Part shown: in pieces, positions 47,280 to 55,679 of the stretch
Layout of the letters: every line of letters begins with the position of its first letter
Numbering within the stretch: position 1 is the stretch's first letter
NCBI RefSeq assembly: GCF_015265435.1
Contig: NZ_JABJWH010000020.1
Coordinates: 62,001-126,000 of the forward strand
Source of the DNA: Alloalcanivorax profundimaris
GTDB taxonomy: Bacteria; Pseudomonadota; Gammaproteobacteria; Pseudomonadales; Alcanivoracaceae
Direction of reading: 5' to 3'
Length of the DNA stretch: 64,000 nucleotides
The notes under the pieces: generated by a model
Databases searched by the model: none
Seen by the model: only the letters and a program-made list of their open reading frames with translations
What the model was told of the DNA's origin: nothing
Made by a program: the position numbers and the translations under genes

Positions 47280-47993
47280 ATGACACCAATACCCGTACGC
47301 CTGCCGGTCGCCGGGCTGACCCCCTTGTCCACACTGGATTATCCGGGCCGGCTGGCCTGCGTGGTATTCCTGCAAGGCTGCCCTCTGCGCTGCGGCTACT
47401 GCCACAATCCCGGCATGATCGCCCCGCGCCGGGGCGGTCTCACGGAGTGGCTGGAGGTAGAGGCCTTTCTGCACCGGCGGCGCGGCCTGCTGGATGCGGT
47501 TGTGTTCAGCGGCGGCGAACCGACCCGCCATGGATATCTGGAAGCGGCGATCCGTCGTGCCCGGGGGCTGGGGTATCGCATCGGACTGCACACCGCGGGC
47601 CCCTACCCGCGGCGCTTGCTACGTCTGCTGCCCTATCTGGACTGGGTGGGCCTCGACGTGAAAGGCGTGCCGGCGGATTTCGACCGCATCGCCGGACGCC
47701 CCGGAGTTGGCGTCCGGCATGGCCAGAGTCTGGACGTGCTGCTTTCCAGCGGCGTCGCGCTGGAGTGTCGAACCACCGTGCACTGGCGGGATTTTCAGAT
47801 CGATCAGGTGGAGCGGCTGGCGCGTTGGCTGGCGCGTCGGGGTATCCGGCATTACGCGCTGCAACTGGCGCGCACCGAGCAATGCCTGGACCCCCGATAC
47901 CAGCGGCCAGTTGCCGGGGCGCCCTCCCGAGCCGAGCTCGAACAACGCCTGGCGGCCCTGGCACCCTGCTTCGAAACCCTTGTTCTGCGCTAG
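47280..47993 (+). CDS. nrdG: Anaerobic ribonucleotide reductase activase
   Basis: 237 residues, radical SAM. CPLRCGYCHNPGMIAPRRGG holds the Cx3Cx2C cluster motif, and VVFSGGEPTRHG the SAM-binding GGE. It generates the glycyl radical on the 53-residue domain upstream. ATG 47280 has GGAG 8 bp before it; a GTG 3 codons earlier is possible. It closes the nrdD cluster. Confidence 0.93.
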   Translation: MTPIPVRLPVAGLTPLSTLDYPGRLACVVFLQGCPLRCGYCHNPGMIAPRRGGLTEWLEVEAFLHRRRGLLDAVVFSGGEPTRHGYLEAAIRRARGLGYRIGLHTAGPYPRRLLRLLPYLDWVGLDVKGVPADFDRIAGRPGVGVRHGQSLDVLLSSGVALECRTTVHWRDFQIDQVERLARWLARRGIRHYALQLARTEQCLDPRYQRPVAGAPSRAELEQRLAALAPCFETLVLR

Positions 47994-48000
47994 AACCGGT

Positions 48001-48381
48001 TCAGGCCCCGGGCAAGGGATTCTTGGTGATCGCCACCGCCACCATGTAGGCGAACACCATAACCGCCAGAACCGTGAACAGCGCCCGCTGACCGGACGAA
48101 CGCGCCCGTTTGATGGCCAGGGTGCCGAACCCGATGTACAACAGCAGCGCCGCCAGTTTGGCGGCCAGCCACGGCGTCTGATGAGGCCAGGCACGCAGCA
48201 ACACCATCAGAATCAGCCCGCAAATAAGCAGCAGGGTATCCAGCACGTGGGGCGCCACCCGAACCCAGCGCCGCTGACCGAGAGGCGATTCGCGGACCGA
48301 CCACCAGGCCCGCACCACAAAGAAGGACACGCTCAGTGCCGCCAATGTCATGTGCAGATGCTTGACCGTCAGATAGAGCAC
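48001..48381 (-). CDS. SirB2-family membrane protein
   Basis: 126 residues with about four helices. MLYLTVKHLHMTLAALSVSF, SPLGQRRWVRVAPHVLDTLL and the rest fit SirB2. Function is unknown; members are often near heme or copper genes. It is convergent with nrdG and divergent from the Rrf2 gene. Confidence 0.85.
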   Translation of the reverse strand: MLYLTVKHLHMTLAALSVSFFVVRAWWSVRESPLGQRRWVRVAPHVLDTLLLICGLILMVLLRAWPHQTPWLAAKLAALLLYIGFGTLAIKRARSSGQRALFTVLAVMVFAYMVAVAITKNPLPGA

Positions 48382-48454
48382 GTCGCGCTCCTTGATCTTG
48401 AAAATATGTCAGACTGTCCCCACCCACCCTGTTAAGAGTCGACGACGGACGTCC

Positions 48455-48907
48455 ATGAAACTGACCCAGTACAGCGATTACTCCCTGCGCGTTCTGATCT
48501 ACCTCGGTCTTCATGGCGAGGAGCTCGCCACCATCACCGAGATCGCCGACAGTTACCGTATTTCCCGGCACCATATCGTCAAGATCGTGCACAGGCTTGG
48601 CCAGCTCGGCTACGTGGAAACCATCCGGGGCAAGAACGGCGGCCTCCGCCTGGCCCAGGCCCCGGAACGCATCGTGATCGGCAAGGTGGTTCGCGACACC
48701 GAGCCCAGTCTGAACATCGTCGAGTGCTTCGACGATCCAGACGCCTGTGTACTGACCTCTTCGTGCGAGCTACGCAGTGCTCTGAATAACGCCCTCGGAG
48801 CCTTTCTCGAAACCCTGGACGGTTATACCCTGGCCCATCTCCTGAAGCCACGCCGCCGGCTCCAGCAGCAGCTTTTCGCCCGCCTGAAACCCGCCGCCGG
48901 CGCCTGA
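48455..48907 (+). CDS. NsrR-like Rrf2 repressor (copy 2)
   Basis: 150 residues. MKLTQYSDYSLRVLIYLGLH, then SYRISRHHIVKIVHRL, and the three Cys in CFDDPDACVLTSSC near 92-105. It resembles the first copy throughout and keeps all cluster Cys, so both may sense NO. It lies just ahead of the ccoN palindrome. ATG 48455 opens the conserved domain. Which copy binds which sites is not known. Confidence 0.85.
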   Translation: MKLTQYSDYSLRVLIYLGLHGEELATITEIADSYRISRHHIVKIVHRLGQLGYVETIRGKNGGLRLAQAPERIVIGKVVRDTEPSLNIVECFDDPDACVLTSSCELRSALNNALGAFLETLDGYTLAHLLKPRRRLQQQLFARLKPAAGA

Positions 48908-48947
48908 TCCGGCCGGACTCCCTGATCCGGACTTGAACGCGCCCATT

Positions 48948-48970
48948 AACATGTATAAATTATACATGTT
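48948..48970. promoter_or_regulatory. NsrR-type palindrome before ccoN
   Basis: AACATGTATAA-A-TTATACATGTT, perfect 11-1-11 palindrome, the NsrR geometry with a partly different half-site. It lies 76 bp before ccoN, between copy 2 of the regulator and the oxidase operon. Confidence 0.7.
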
Positions 48971-48987
48971 TTAACTCCGACAGCCAT

Positions 48988-49035
48988 AGCCCGCAGGGGC
49001 CCGTGTACGGGAGCCCGCAGGGGCCCGTGTACGGG
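48988..49035. repeat. Two tandem 24-bp repeats in the ccoN leader
   Basis: The 24-bp unit beginning AGCCCGCAGGGGCCCGTGTA occurs twice without a gap (48988-49011 and 49012-49035). Each unit carries the small hairpin CCCGT-GT-ACGGG. They end 11 bp before the ccoN ATG, so they lie in the 5' UTR next to the ribosome site. Confidence 0.85.
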
Positions 49036-49046
49036 CCGGAGAATCC

Positions 49047-50522
49047 ATGCAAGCCACCGAAACCTACGACGACCACGTCGTCCGTCTCTTTCTGCTCGCC
49101 GCCGTGGTATGGGGCGCCATCGGCATGTCCGTGGGCGTGTTCGCCGCCGCCCAGCTCTATTGGCCATCACTCAACTTCGGCGTTTCCTGGTTGACCTTCA
49201 GCCACATCCGGCCCGCCCACACCTTCGGCGTGATCTTTGCCTTCGGCGGTTCCGCCTTGATGGGGACCTGCTATTACGTGGTGCAACGTACCGGCCACAC
49301 ACGCCTGGCTCTGGAACGCCTGGCGCGCTTCACCTTCTGGGGCTGGCAGGCCGCTTGCGTACTGGCCATGGTGACCATGCCACTGGGACTTACCCAGGGC
49401 AAGGAGTACGCGGAGCCGGAATGGTGGATCGACCTGCTGATCGCCGTGGTCTGGGTGTCATTCGGCATCGTGTTCTTCGCCACCCTGGCCCGCCGCCGCA
49501 TCCGGCATATCTACGTGGCGAACTGGTACTACGGCGCCTTCATCATCGCCGTCGGCCTGCTGCATATCGTCAACAACATGGTGATCCCGGTCTCGCTGAC
49601 CAAGTCCTACCCGGTCTATTCCGGGGCGGTGGACGCCATGGTGCAGTGGTGGTACGGCCATAACGCGGTGGCGTTTTTCCTTACCGCTGGCTTTCTCGGG
49701 ATGATGTATTACTTTGTTCCACGCCAGGCGCGCCAGCCACTCTGGAGCTACCGCTTTTCCATCGTCAACTTCTGGGCTCTTATTTCGGTGTACATGTGGG
49801 CGGGCTCACATCACCTCATCTACACCGCCCTGCCCGACTGGGTGCAATCCGTGGGCATGGCCTTTTCCCTGGTCCTGCTGATGCCCAGCTGGGGCTCGGC
49901 GGCCAATGGTCTACTGACCTTCAACGGTTCCTGGCATCGCTTGAAAACGGATCCGGCGGCGAAATTCATGGTGTTGTCACTGGTCTTCTACGCGGCCGCC
50001 ACTTTCGAAGGCTCCATGATGGCCATCAAATCCGTGAACAGCCTCTCCCACTACACGGACTGGACCATCGCCCATGTGCACTCCGGTTCCCTGGGCTGGG
50101 TGGCGATGATCACCATCGGCTCGCTGTACGCCATGGCGCCGCGCGCGCTCGGCAAGCCCATGCATTCACGGGCGGCCATGGAGCTCCATTTCTGGCTGCA
50201 CGTCACCGGCACTCTCCTCTATATCGGCGGCATGTGGGCGGCGGGTGTCATTGAAGGGCTGATGTGGCGTGAAACCCTGGCCAACGGCTCCCTGGCCCAT
50301 TCCTTTATCGAAAGCCTGCTGGCCATCAAACCCTTCTACGTGGTGCGCTGGCTGGGCGGCCTGTTCACGCTCGCGGGCATGGGCGTGATGCTCTGGAATC
50401 TCTGGCATACCGCCGATGACGCTCGCGCGCGCCTGATCAACCCGATTCCGGTGCCGGTGCCCGAGCCGGTCCAGGACCAGACTCCGGAACCCCTTTCCAG
50501 CGCCGGCGGGAGTGCCTCATGA
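49047..50522 (+). CDS. ccoN: cbb3-type cytochrome oxidase subunit I
   Basis: 491 residues, 12+ helices. [20 protein letters not shown] holds a heme b ligand His. [20 protein letters not shown] and GSHHLIYT provide the copper-B and heme ligands. [20 protein letters not shown] then HSGSLGWV is also typical. CcoN reduces O2 at low oxygen. It overlaps ccoO by 4 bp and heads the ccoNOQP operon. Confidence 0.95.
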   Translation: MQATETYDDHVVRLFLLAAVVWGAIGMSVGVFAAAQLYWPSLNFGVSWLTFSHIRPAHTFGVIFAFGGSALMGTCYYVVQRTGHTRLALERLARFTFWGWQAACVLAMVTMPLGLTQGKEYAEPEWWIDLLIAVVWVSFGIVFFATLARRRIRHIYVANWYYGAFIIAVGLLHIVNNMVIPVSLTKSYPVYSGAVDAMVQWWYGHNAVAFFLTAGFLGMMYYFVPRQARQPLWSYRFSIVNFWALISVYMWAGSHHLIYTALPDWVQSVGMAFSLVLLMPSWGSAANGLLTFNGSWHRLKTDPAAKFMVLSLVFYAAATFEGSMMAIKSVNSLSHYTDWTIAHVHSGSLGWVAMITIGSLYAMAPRALGKPMHSRAAMELHFWLHVTGTLLYIGGMWAAGVIEGLMWRETLANGSLAHSFIESLLAIKPFYVVRWLGGLFTLAGMGVMLWNLWHTADDARARLINPIPVPVPEPVQDQTPEPLSSAGGSAS

Positions 50523-51151
50523 AGTTCCCGATTCGCTATCGTCACTTTGAGAAAATCGAGAAACACGCCTGGCTGCTGGGCATTCTCACCGCCTTCATGG
50601 TCTCCTTGGGCGGGCTGGCGGAGATCACGCCGCTTTTCATGGAGGCCCACCGCGTGCAGCCGGCGGACCATGTCCAGCCCTATGACCCGTTGCGTCTGGC
50701 GGGCCGCGATATCTATGTCCGTGAGGGCTGTTACCTGTGCCACTCACAAATGGTGCGCCAGCTGCGGTTCGAAACCCAACGCTACGGCGCCTATTCCACC
50801 GCCTCCGAATCCGTCTACGACCGTCCCTTCCAATGGGGCTCCAAGCGTACCGGTCCGGATCTGGCGCGGGTGGGCGGCAAGTACACCGACGCCTGGCAGC
50901 GCAAACATCTGCTGGCGCCACGCTCGCTGGTACCGGAATCCAATATGCCCGCCTATCCCTGGCTCGAGGAGGCCACCATGGACGCCGAGGACATCCAGGC
51001 GCGCATGCGTGCGTTGCGACGGCTGGGCGACCCCTATACCGACGAACAGATCGCCGCCGCTCCGCAGGCGCTTAAGGGCAAAACCGAACTCGATGCGCTG
51101 GTCGCCTATCTACAAGGTCTGGGCACACAGCGGGAGGCATCCGATGAGTGA
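50519..51151 (+). CDS. ccoO: cbb3 oxidase subunit II (monoheme cytochrome c)
   Basis: 210 residues. One N-terminal anchor, then [12 protein letters not shown] (heme c motif CxxCH), and [20 protein letters not shown] and [15 protein letters not shown] (Met ligand), all typical of CcoO. It passes electrons to CcoN. ATGA overlap with ccoN. Confidence 0.95.
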   Translation: MKFPIRYRHFEKIEKHAWLLGILTAFMVSLGGLAEITPLFMEAHRVQPADHVQPYDPLRLAGRDIYVREGCYLCHSQMVRQLRFETQRYGAYSTASESVYDRPFQWGSKRTGPDLARVGGKYTDAWQRKHLLAPRSLVPESNMPAYPWLEEATMDAEDIQARMRALRRLGDPYTDEQIAAAPQALKGKTELDALVAYLQGLGTQREASDE

Positions 51152-51332
51152 ACTCTGGGGACATGCCATCGGCGTCATGATCGTCCTGCTTATGGGCATC
51201 TTTCTCGGCATCTGGATCTGGGCCTGGCGTGACCGTCATCGCGTGGTCTTCCAGCGCATGGCGGACCTGCCCATGGAAGACCCCGTCGAGGCGCGCCGCC
51301 AAGTAAAAGCGGAAAAAGAGGAAACGACATGA
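51144..51332 (+). CDS. ccoQ: cbb3 oxidase subunit CcoQ
   Basis: 62 residues with one membrane helix ([20 protein letters not shown]) and an acidic/basic tail. CcoQ stabilises the complex. It begins within the ccoO stop region and ends overlapping ccoP. Confidence 0.85.
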   Translation: MSELWGHAIGVMIVLLMGIFLGIWIWAWRDRHRVVFQRMADLPMEDPVEARRQVKAEKEETT

Positions 51333-52222
51333 GCCTGCATTGGTCGCTTTGGATCATGTTCCTGGTGGTGTTGAACCTGGGGATTACTCTGTTCCTTTTT
51401 CTGTGGGGCACCCGGGTACACATTCCCACCCGGGATGACGGCACCACCGGTCACGTGTGGGCCCATGGCACGCTGCGCGAAGGCGTGCGCAAATTGCCCG
51501 GCTGGTGGTACTGGATGTCCGCCAGTACCTTCGTGATCGGTATCGGGTACCTGGTCCTTTATCCCGGATTCGGTGCCTATGACGGCATTCTGGACTGGAG
51601 CTCCCGGGCTCAACTGGAACAGGCCCAAGCCAGAAACGAGGAACGCCTCGGTCCCCTGATGGAGCAAGCCAGAACGCAAGCGCCTTCCGAACTGGCCGGC
51701 GATGCCGACGCCGTACGGATAGGCGGCCGGCTTTTCCAGGATAACTGCGCCGCTTGCCATGGCCTGGATGCCCGGGGGCGCACGGCGATTGGCGCGCCGG
51801 ATCTTGTTGACGACCACTGGGTCCATGGCGGCGACGAAGACACCATTCTCGCCAGCATCCGCGAGGGGCGCGACGGCGTCATGCCGGCCTGGGGGTTTCT
51901 CGGCTACGGGCGGGTCAAGAATCTCGCTCACTATGTAAGAAGTCTGTCGGGCCAGTCCCACGACACCGCCGCCGCCGCCGTCGGACGCGAACATTTCAGC
52001 ACCTGTGCCGGCTGCCATGGTCCGGACGGCACCGGCAATCCGGCCATGGGCGCGCCAGACCTGACCGATGACGCCTGGATGTATGGCGGCGAACTGGAAC
52101 GGATCATTGCCTCCATTCGCGACGGGCGCCAGGGGGAAATGCCGCCCTGGAAAGACAGACTGGACGAGGCCCGAATTCGCCTCATCACCGCCTGGATTCT
52201 GAGCAATGGGCCATCGTATTGA
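51329..52222 (+). CDS. ccoP: cbb3 oxidase subunit III (diheme cytochrome c)
   Basis: 297 residues. The N-terminal anchor (SLWIMFLVVLNLGITLFLFL region) is followed by WDG-like leader TRDDGTTGHVW, then CAACHGLDARG and CAGCHGPDGTG, the two heme c motifs. CcoP receives electrons from cytochrome c or bc1. Confidence 0.95.
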   Translation: MSLHWSLWIMFLVVLNLGITLFLFLWGTRVHIPTRDDGTTGHVWAHGTLREGVRKLPGWWYWMSASTFVIGIGYLVLYPGFGAYDGILDWSSRAQLEQAQARNEERLGPLMEQARTQAPSELAGDADAVRIGGRLFQDNCAACHGLDARGRTAIGAPDLVDDHWVHGGDEDTILASIREGRDGVMPAWGFLGYGRVKNLAHYVRSLSGQSHDTAAAAVGREHFSTCAGCHGPDGTGNPAMGAPDLTDDAWMYGGELERIIASIRDGRQGEMPPWKDRLDEARIRLITAWILSNGPSY

Positions 52223-52424
52223 AAAAACACCCTGGTATCGCGTGCCGCTGCTCTGGCTGGGCCTGTTGATTCTGCTCGCCAGCGTGACGGCGAGTGTCCA
52301 TCTGATCGTCATAAGTCTTTCAGTTCCCCAGGCGCACGGGCCCGCCGAACAGGGCACCGCATTCCGCGGCGTTCCGCTGCATCGTGAGCCCGGCCAGGTA
52401 CGGGAAGCCCCCAATGAACGTTGA
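52206..52424 (+). CDS. Small membrane protein in the cco operon
   Basis: 72 residues with one helix (VPLLWLGLLILLASVTASVH) near the start, then a polar tail. The position between ccoP and ccoI is where ccoG and ccoH/fixH usually sit. This could be a much shortened FixH-like protein, but similarity is limited to the PWYR-helix layout. It overlaps ccoP by 17 bp and ccoI by 11 bp. Confidence 0.6.
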   Translation: MGHRIEKTPWYRVPLLWLGLLILLASVTASVHLIVISLSVPQAHGPAEQGTAFRGVPLHREPGQVREAPNER

Positions 52425-54825
52425 TTGTCATCACTGCGGCGCCAGAATCGCCCACCCCGCCCTCTCCGCCCGGCTCGATGGACACCGGGTACCGGTGTGC
52501 TCCTCCGCTTGCCAGGACACGGTGCATTGGATCGACAAGCAGGGACTTGGCGATTTCTACCGCCTGCGCCAGGCGCCCTCCCGCAGGCCCGAACCCGAGG
52601 ACGGTCACAACGCCGAGGTCTGGACCGATCCCCGGCTATCCCGTCATGTGCTACGCCGCCGCTCCGCTAAAAGCAGTGAGGTGGCTCTGCTGGTGGATGG
52701 AATACGCTGCGGCGGTTGCGTCTGGCTGATTGAACGAACGTTGAGTGCTCTGCCCGGTGTCGAAAGTGTCAACGTGAACGCCATGACGCGTCGTGTTCGC
52801 GTGATGTTTCAACCGGCCCGGACCACCCTGAGTGACCTTCTGGGCGCGCTTTCCAGCGCCGGCTACCAACCACGCCCTCTGGATTCCGGCTCTCTGGACG
52901 ACGCTCGGCGCGATGAATCCAGACAGCTACTCAAGCGTTTAATGGTGGCTGGCTTCTGCATGATGCAAGCCATGATGTTCGCCCTGGTGCTCTATCTGGG
53001 ACCGGACAACGAGATCCAGGGGCCGACGCTGGATCTGTTTCGCTGGCTGGGATTCCTGGTGGCGTCGCCGGTGGTGCTGTATTCCGCGCGCCCTTTCTTT
53101 CAAGGGGCATGGCGCGCCTGGCGCGGCCGGCACCTCAATATGGACGTACCGATCGCGCTGGCGGTTTCCATTATCTACAGCGCCAGCTTTGTTCAATGCC
53201 TGACTCGCGCCGGCGAGGTCTACTTCGATTCGGTAACCATGCTGGTGTTCTTCCTGTTGACCGGGCGTTACCTCGAGATGCGGGCGCGACATCGCGCACT
53301 CGATCACACCGACGCTCTGGCACGCCTCACTCCGAGCTGGGCGGAACGGCTCGACGACGAGAACCGGACACATCGAGTCCCATTGAGCGAACTCCGGGCC
53401 GGCGACCGTCTGCGGGTCCGGGATGGTGGCTCCATTCCCGCCGACGGGCTGTTGTTGGACGCCCATGCACGGGTGGATGAATCCCTTCTGTCCGGAGAAT
53501 CCAGCCCGGTGGACAAAGTCGCCGGGGACCCGGTCATCGCCGGTAGCGTGGTGCAGGGTCAACCGATGACGTTTCGTGTGACCCATTGCGGCGAGGAAAC
53601 CTTCCTCGCCAATCTGGCGAATCTGGCCACCCGCGCGCAAACAAGTCGCCCTCGCCTGGCGCGCGCCGGGGAGAAAACCACGTCCCGCTTCGTGCTACGG
53701 GTTCTCGCTTTGACCAGCGTTACCGCGCTGGTCTGGTCGGTGCTTGATCCCAGCCGGCTGCTGGACGCCTGCCTGGCGGTGCTGGTCGTCTCCTGCCCCT
53801 GTGCGTTCGCCCTGGCGGTGCCCGCCGCGATTACCCGCGGCCTGTCCGTGCTCGCGCGCCGGGGAGTATTGGTGCTCCGGCCGGATGCGTTGGAAGCGCT
53901 GACGGATATCGACCATGCCGTATTCGATAAGACCGGCACACTCACCGAACCGACCTTGTCCATCGTCGAGCATGACCTGTCCCTTGATCGGGATACCGTG
54001 TTCCTCTGGGCAGCCAGTCTTTCCGCGATCACCCAGCACCCCCTCGCTTCCGCTTTCGCCGCCGCCTGTGGCCAGCACGCCTTGCCGGTCGAACACGCCC
54101 GAAACCTCCCCGGGCTCGGCGTCACTGGCCAGGTCGACGGCCGCCGGTTAAGCCTCGGCAGAGCGGACTTCGCCACCGGCGGAAAGGAGGGAGATGACGA
54201 CCTGGTACTCGCGGAAGCCGGACGTGTTCTCGGGCGCTTCCGGATACGGGAGCGGCTGCGCCAGGGCGCCGCCGACACGGTGCGCTCCCTGGCCGCGAAA
54301 GGCGTCACCAGCGAGATTGTCAGTGGTGATTCCAGGGACCGGGTACGTATCGTCGCGAACCGCCTTGGTATCTCAGAGTGGCGAAGCCGCTGCTTGCCGG
54401 ACGAGAAGCTGGAACGCATTTCCGAACTGCGTCAGGCGGGGCATTCCGTACTGGCGGTCGGCGACGGCAGCAACGACGCGCCGGTCCTGGCGGGCGCCGA
54501 TGTTTCCATAGCGCTGGCGTCCGGAAGTGATCTGGCCCAGGCACAGGCGGACATCGTACTCTGCTCCGGACATCTTGGCGGCATCAATGAAACACGGAAC
54601 CTGGCCTTTGCCACATCAAGGGTACTGGCCCAGAATCAACGCTGGGCGCTGGCCTACAATCTGTGCGCCATGCCAATGGCCGCCATGGGCTGGGTGCCGC
54701 CCTGGCTCGCCGCCATCGGCATGTCCGCCAGCTCATTGGTGGTTGTCCTTAATGCCCTCAGGATCGATCATGACAAAATGGAAACCGGTCATATCGAACA
54801 CGTCGCGGATGGAGCTCATCCATGA
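52414..54825 (+). CDS. ccoI: Copper P1B-type ATPase for cbb3 assembly
   Basis: 803 residues. N-terminal CHHCGARI and CSSACQ metal motifs, then an HMA domain with CGGCVWLIE. The membrane SCPCAFALAVP (CPC) motif, DKTGTLTEP phosphorylation site and GDGSNDAPVLAGAD hinge are all present. It moves copper across the inner membrane for the oxidase. ATG 52414 opens the first Cys cluster. ATGA overlap with ccoS. Confidence 0.92.
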   Translation: MNVDCHHCGARIAHPALSARLDGHRVPVCSSACQDTVHWIDKQGLGDFYRLRQAPSRRPEPEDGHNAEVWTDPRLSRHVLRRRSAKSSEVALLVDGIRCGGCVWLIERTLSALPGVESVNVNAMTRRVRVMFQPARTTLSDLLGALSSAGYQPRPLDSGSLDDARRDESRQLLKRLMVAGFCMMQAMMFALVLYLGPDNEIQGPTLDLFRWLGFLVASPVVLYSARPFFQGAWRAWRGRHLNMDVPIALAVSIIYSASFVQCLTRAGEVYFDSVTMLVFFLLTGRYLEMRARHRALDHTDALARLTPSWAERLDDENRTHRVPLSELRAGDRLRVRDGGSIPADGLLLDAHARVDESLLSGESSPVDKVAGDPVIAGSVVQGQPMTFRVTHCGEETFLANLANLATRAQTSRPRLARAGEKTTSRFVLRVLALTSVTALVWSVLDPSRLLDACLAVLVVSCPCAFALAVPAAITRGLSVLARRGVLVLRPDALEALTDIDHAVFDKTGTLTEPTLSIVEHDLSLDRDTVFLWAASLSAITQHPLASAFAAACGQHALPVEHARNLPGLGVTGQVDGRRLSLGRADFATGGKEGDDDLVLAEAGRVLGRFRIRERLRQGAADTVRSLAAKGVTSEIVSGDSRDRVRIVANRLGISEWRSRCLPDEKLERISELRQAGHSVLAVGDGSNDAPVLAGADVSIALASGSDLAQAQADIVLCSGHLGGINETRNLAFATSRVLAQNQRWALAYNLCAMPMAAMGWVPPWLAAIGMSASSLVVVLNALRIDHDKMETGHIEHVADGAHP

Positions 54826-55007
54826 ACATAATCCTGATCATGATTCCTCTGTCGCTGCTTATCCTGATTGGCGCGGTGACCGCTTTTTTCTGGGCGGTCA
54901 ACCACGACCAGTTCGAGGATTTGAACAGCCCCGGGCTTCTTCCCATCGCGGACGCCACCGATGAAGAAAAGCGGAGGGAGGGCGAAACCCACCCTCCTGT
55001 TCGCTAG
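54822..55007 (+). CDS. ccoS: cbb3 oxidase maturation protein CcoS
   Basis: 61 residues. One helix (IPLSLLILIGAVTAFFWAVN) then HDQFEDLNSPGLLPIADA, the FWAVxxxQFDDLxxPG signature of CcoS, needed for cofactor insertion. It closes the cco run. Confidence 0.93.
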   Translation: MNIILIMIPLSLLILIGAVTAFFWAVNHDQFEDLNSPGLLPIADATDEEKRREGETHPPVR

Positions 55008-55081
55008 TTTTTGTTCTTCTTGTCGCGGCGCTTTTCTTTAAGCGTCCTCTTCGCCTTCTTCTTCTCTTTCTCCTTACTCAT
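55004..55081 (-). CDS. 25-residue Lys/Arg-rich ORF coupled to the Gre-like gene
   Basis: ATG AGT AAG GAG encodes MSKEKEKKKAKRTLKEKRRD and five more residues, very basic. It starts inside the last codons of the Gre-like gene, whose AAGGAGG provides a strong ribosome site 9 bp upstream. The stop overlaps the ccoS stop on the other strand. No known family. Confidence 0.45.
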   Translation of the reverse strand: MSKEKEKKKAKRTLKEKRRDKKNKN

Positions 55082-55394
55082 ACCTGGTATCCTCCTTATA
55101 AGGTTCCACGTGTTTTATCAGAACGCTGTATTCATGCCCGAGAAAGCGAGGATGTACCATATCGCCAATGCGAGCGCCCAAAAGAGCCTCTCCAAAGGGT
55201 GAAAGGATCGATATAACCCGGCGATTCGGTTTCGCGCGGCCCGGCTCCACCAGAACGAAATCCATCTCACCACCGTGGTCCAGGTCGACAATCCATACAC
55301 GGGTGTCAATATCCGCCGTCATTGAACGCTCTCGTTCACGCTTTCTCTCCTCCATTCTTGCCAACAAGCTACCAAGCACATGAGGTGACAACAT
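55074..55394 (-). CDS. GreA/GreB C-terminal-domain protein
   Basis: 106 residues. RVISILSPFGEALLGARIGD matches the SPxGxALLGxxxGD motif of the Gre/Rnk domain, which binds RNA polymerase. The N-terminal ~25 residues are basic (ARMEERKRERERS). The start at 55394 follows a GAGGATGG; other in-frame starts are possible. It lies behind gdhA on the same strand with a hairpin between. Confidence 0.72.
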   Translation of the reverse strand: MLSPHVLGSLLARMEERKRERERSMTADIDTRVWIVDLDHGGEMDFVLVEPGRAKPNRRVISILSPFGEALLGARIGDMVHPRFLGHEYSVLIKHVEPYKEDTRYE

Positions 55395-55519
55395 CCACCA
55401 TCCTCGAACCGACAGGTATCCGCGTACCTTCCCGGAACCGGGCAGACACCATCGCGCACACCAGGGCGCCATCAGCACATCTCCTGATCAAGAAAAGACA
55501 TTATATTCGGGAAAGAAAT

Positions 55520-55543
55520 GCCGGACGGGCGTGCCCGTCCGGC
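55520..55543 (-). terminator. Hairpin after gdhA, likely terminator
   Basis: GCCGGACGGGC and GCCCGTCCGGC form an 11-bp perfect stem around 2 nt. On the minus strand it is followed by ATTTCTTT, so it may end gdhA transcription. Confidence 0.55.
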
Positions 55544-55679
55544 TTAGACGAGAAAGGTGGGGGGGACGGTCAGAAGAAATCGGCAAAGGATCACGGCGTG
55601 CCTCGAACCATGAATAAATTCAATGCCCTGACCATAGCCCAATAAAAATATAAAGCAACCCCGAAACGTGGAAAGCTGC

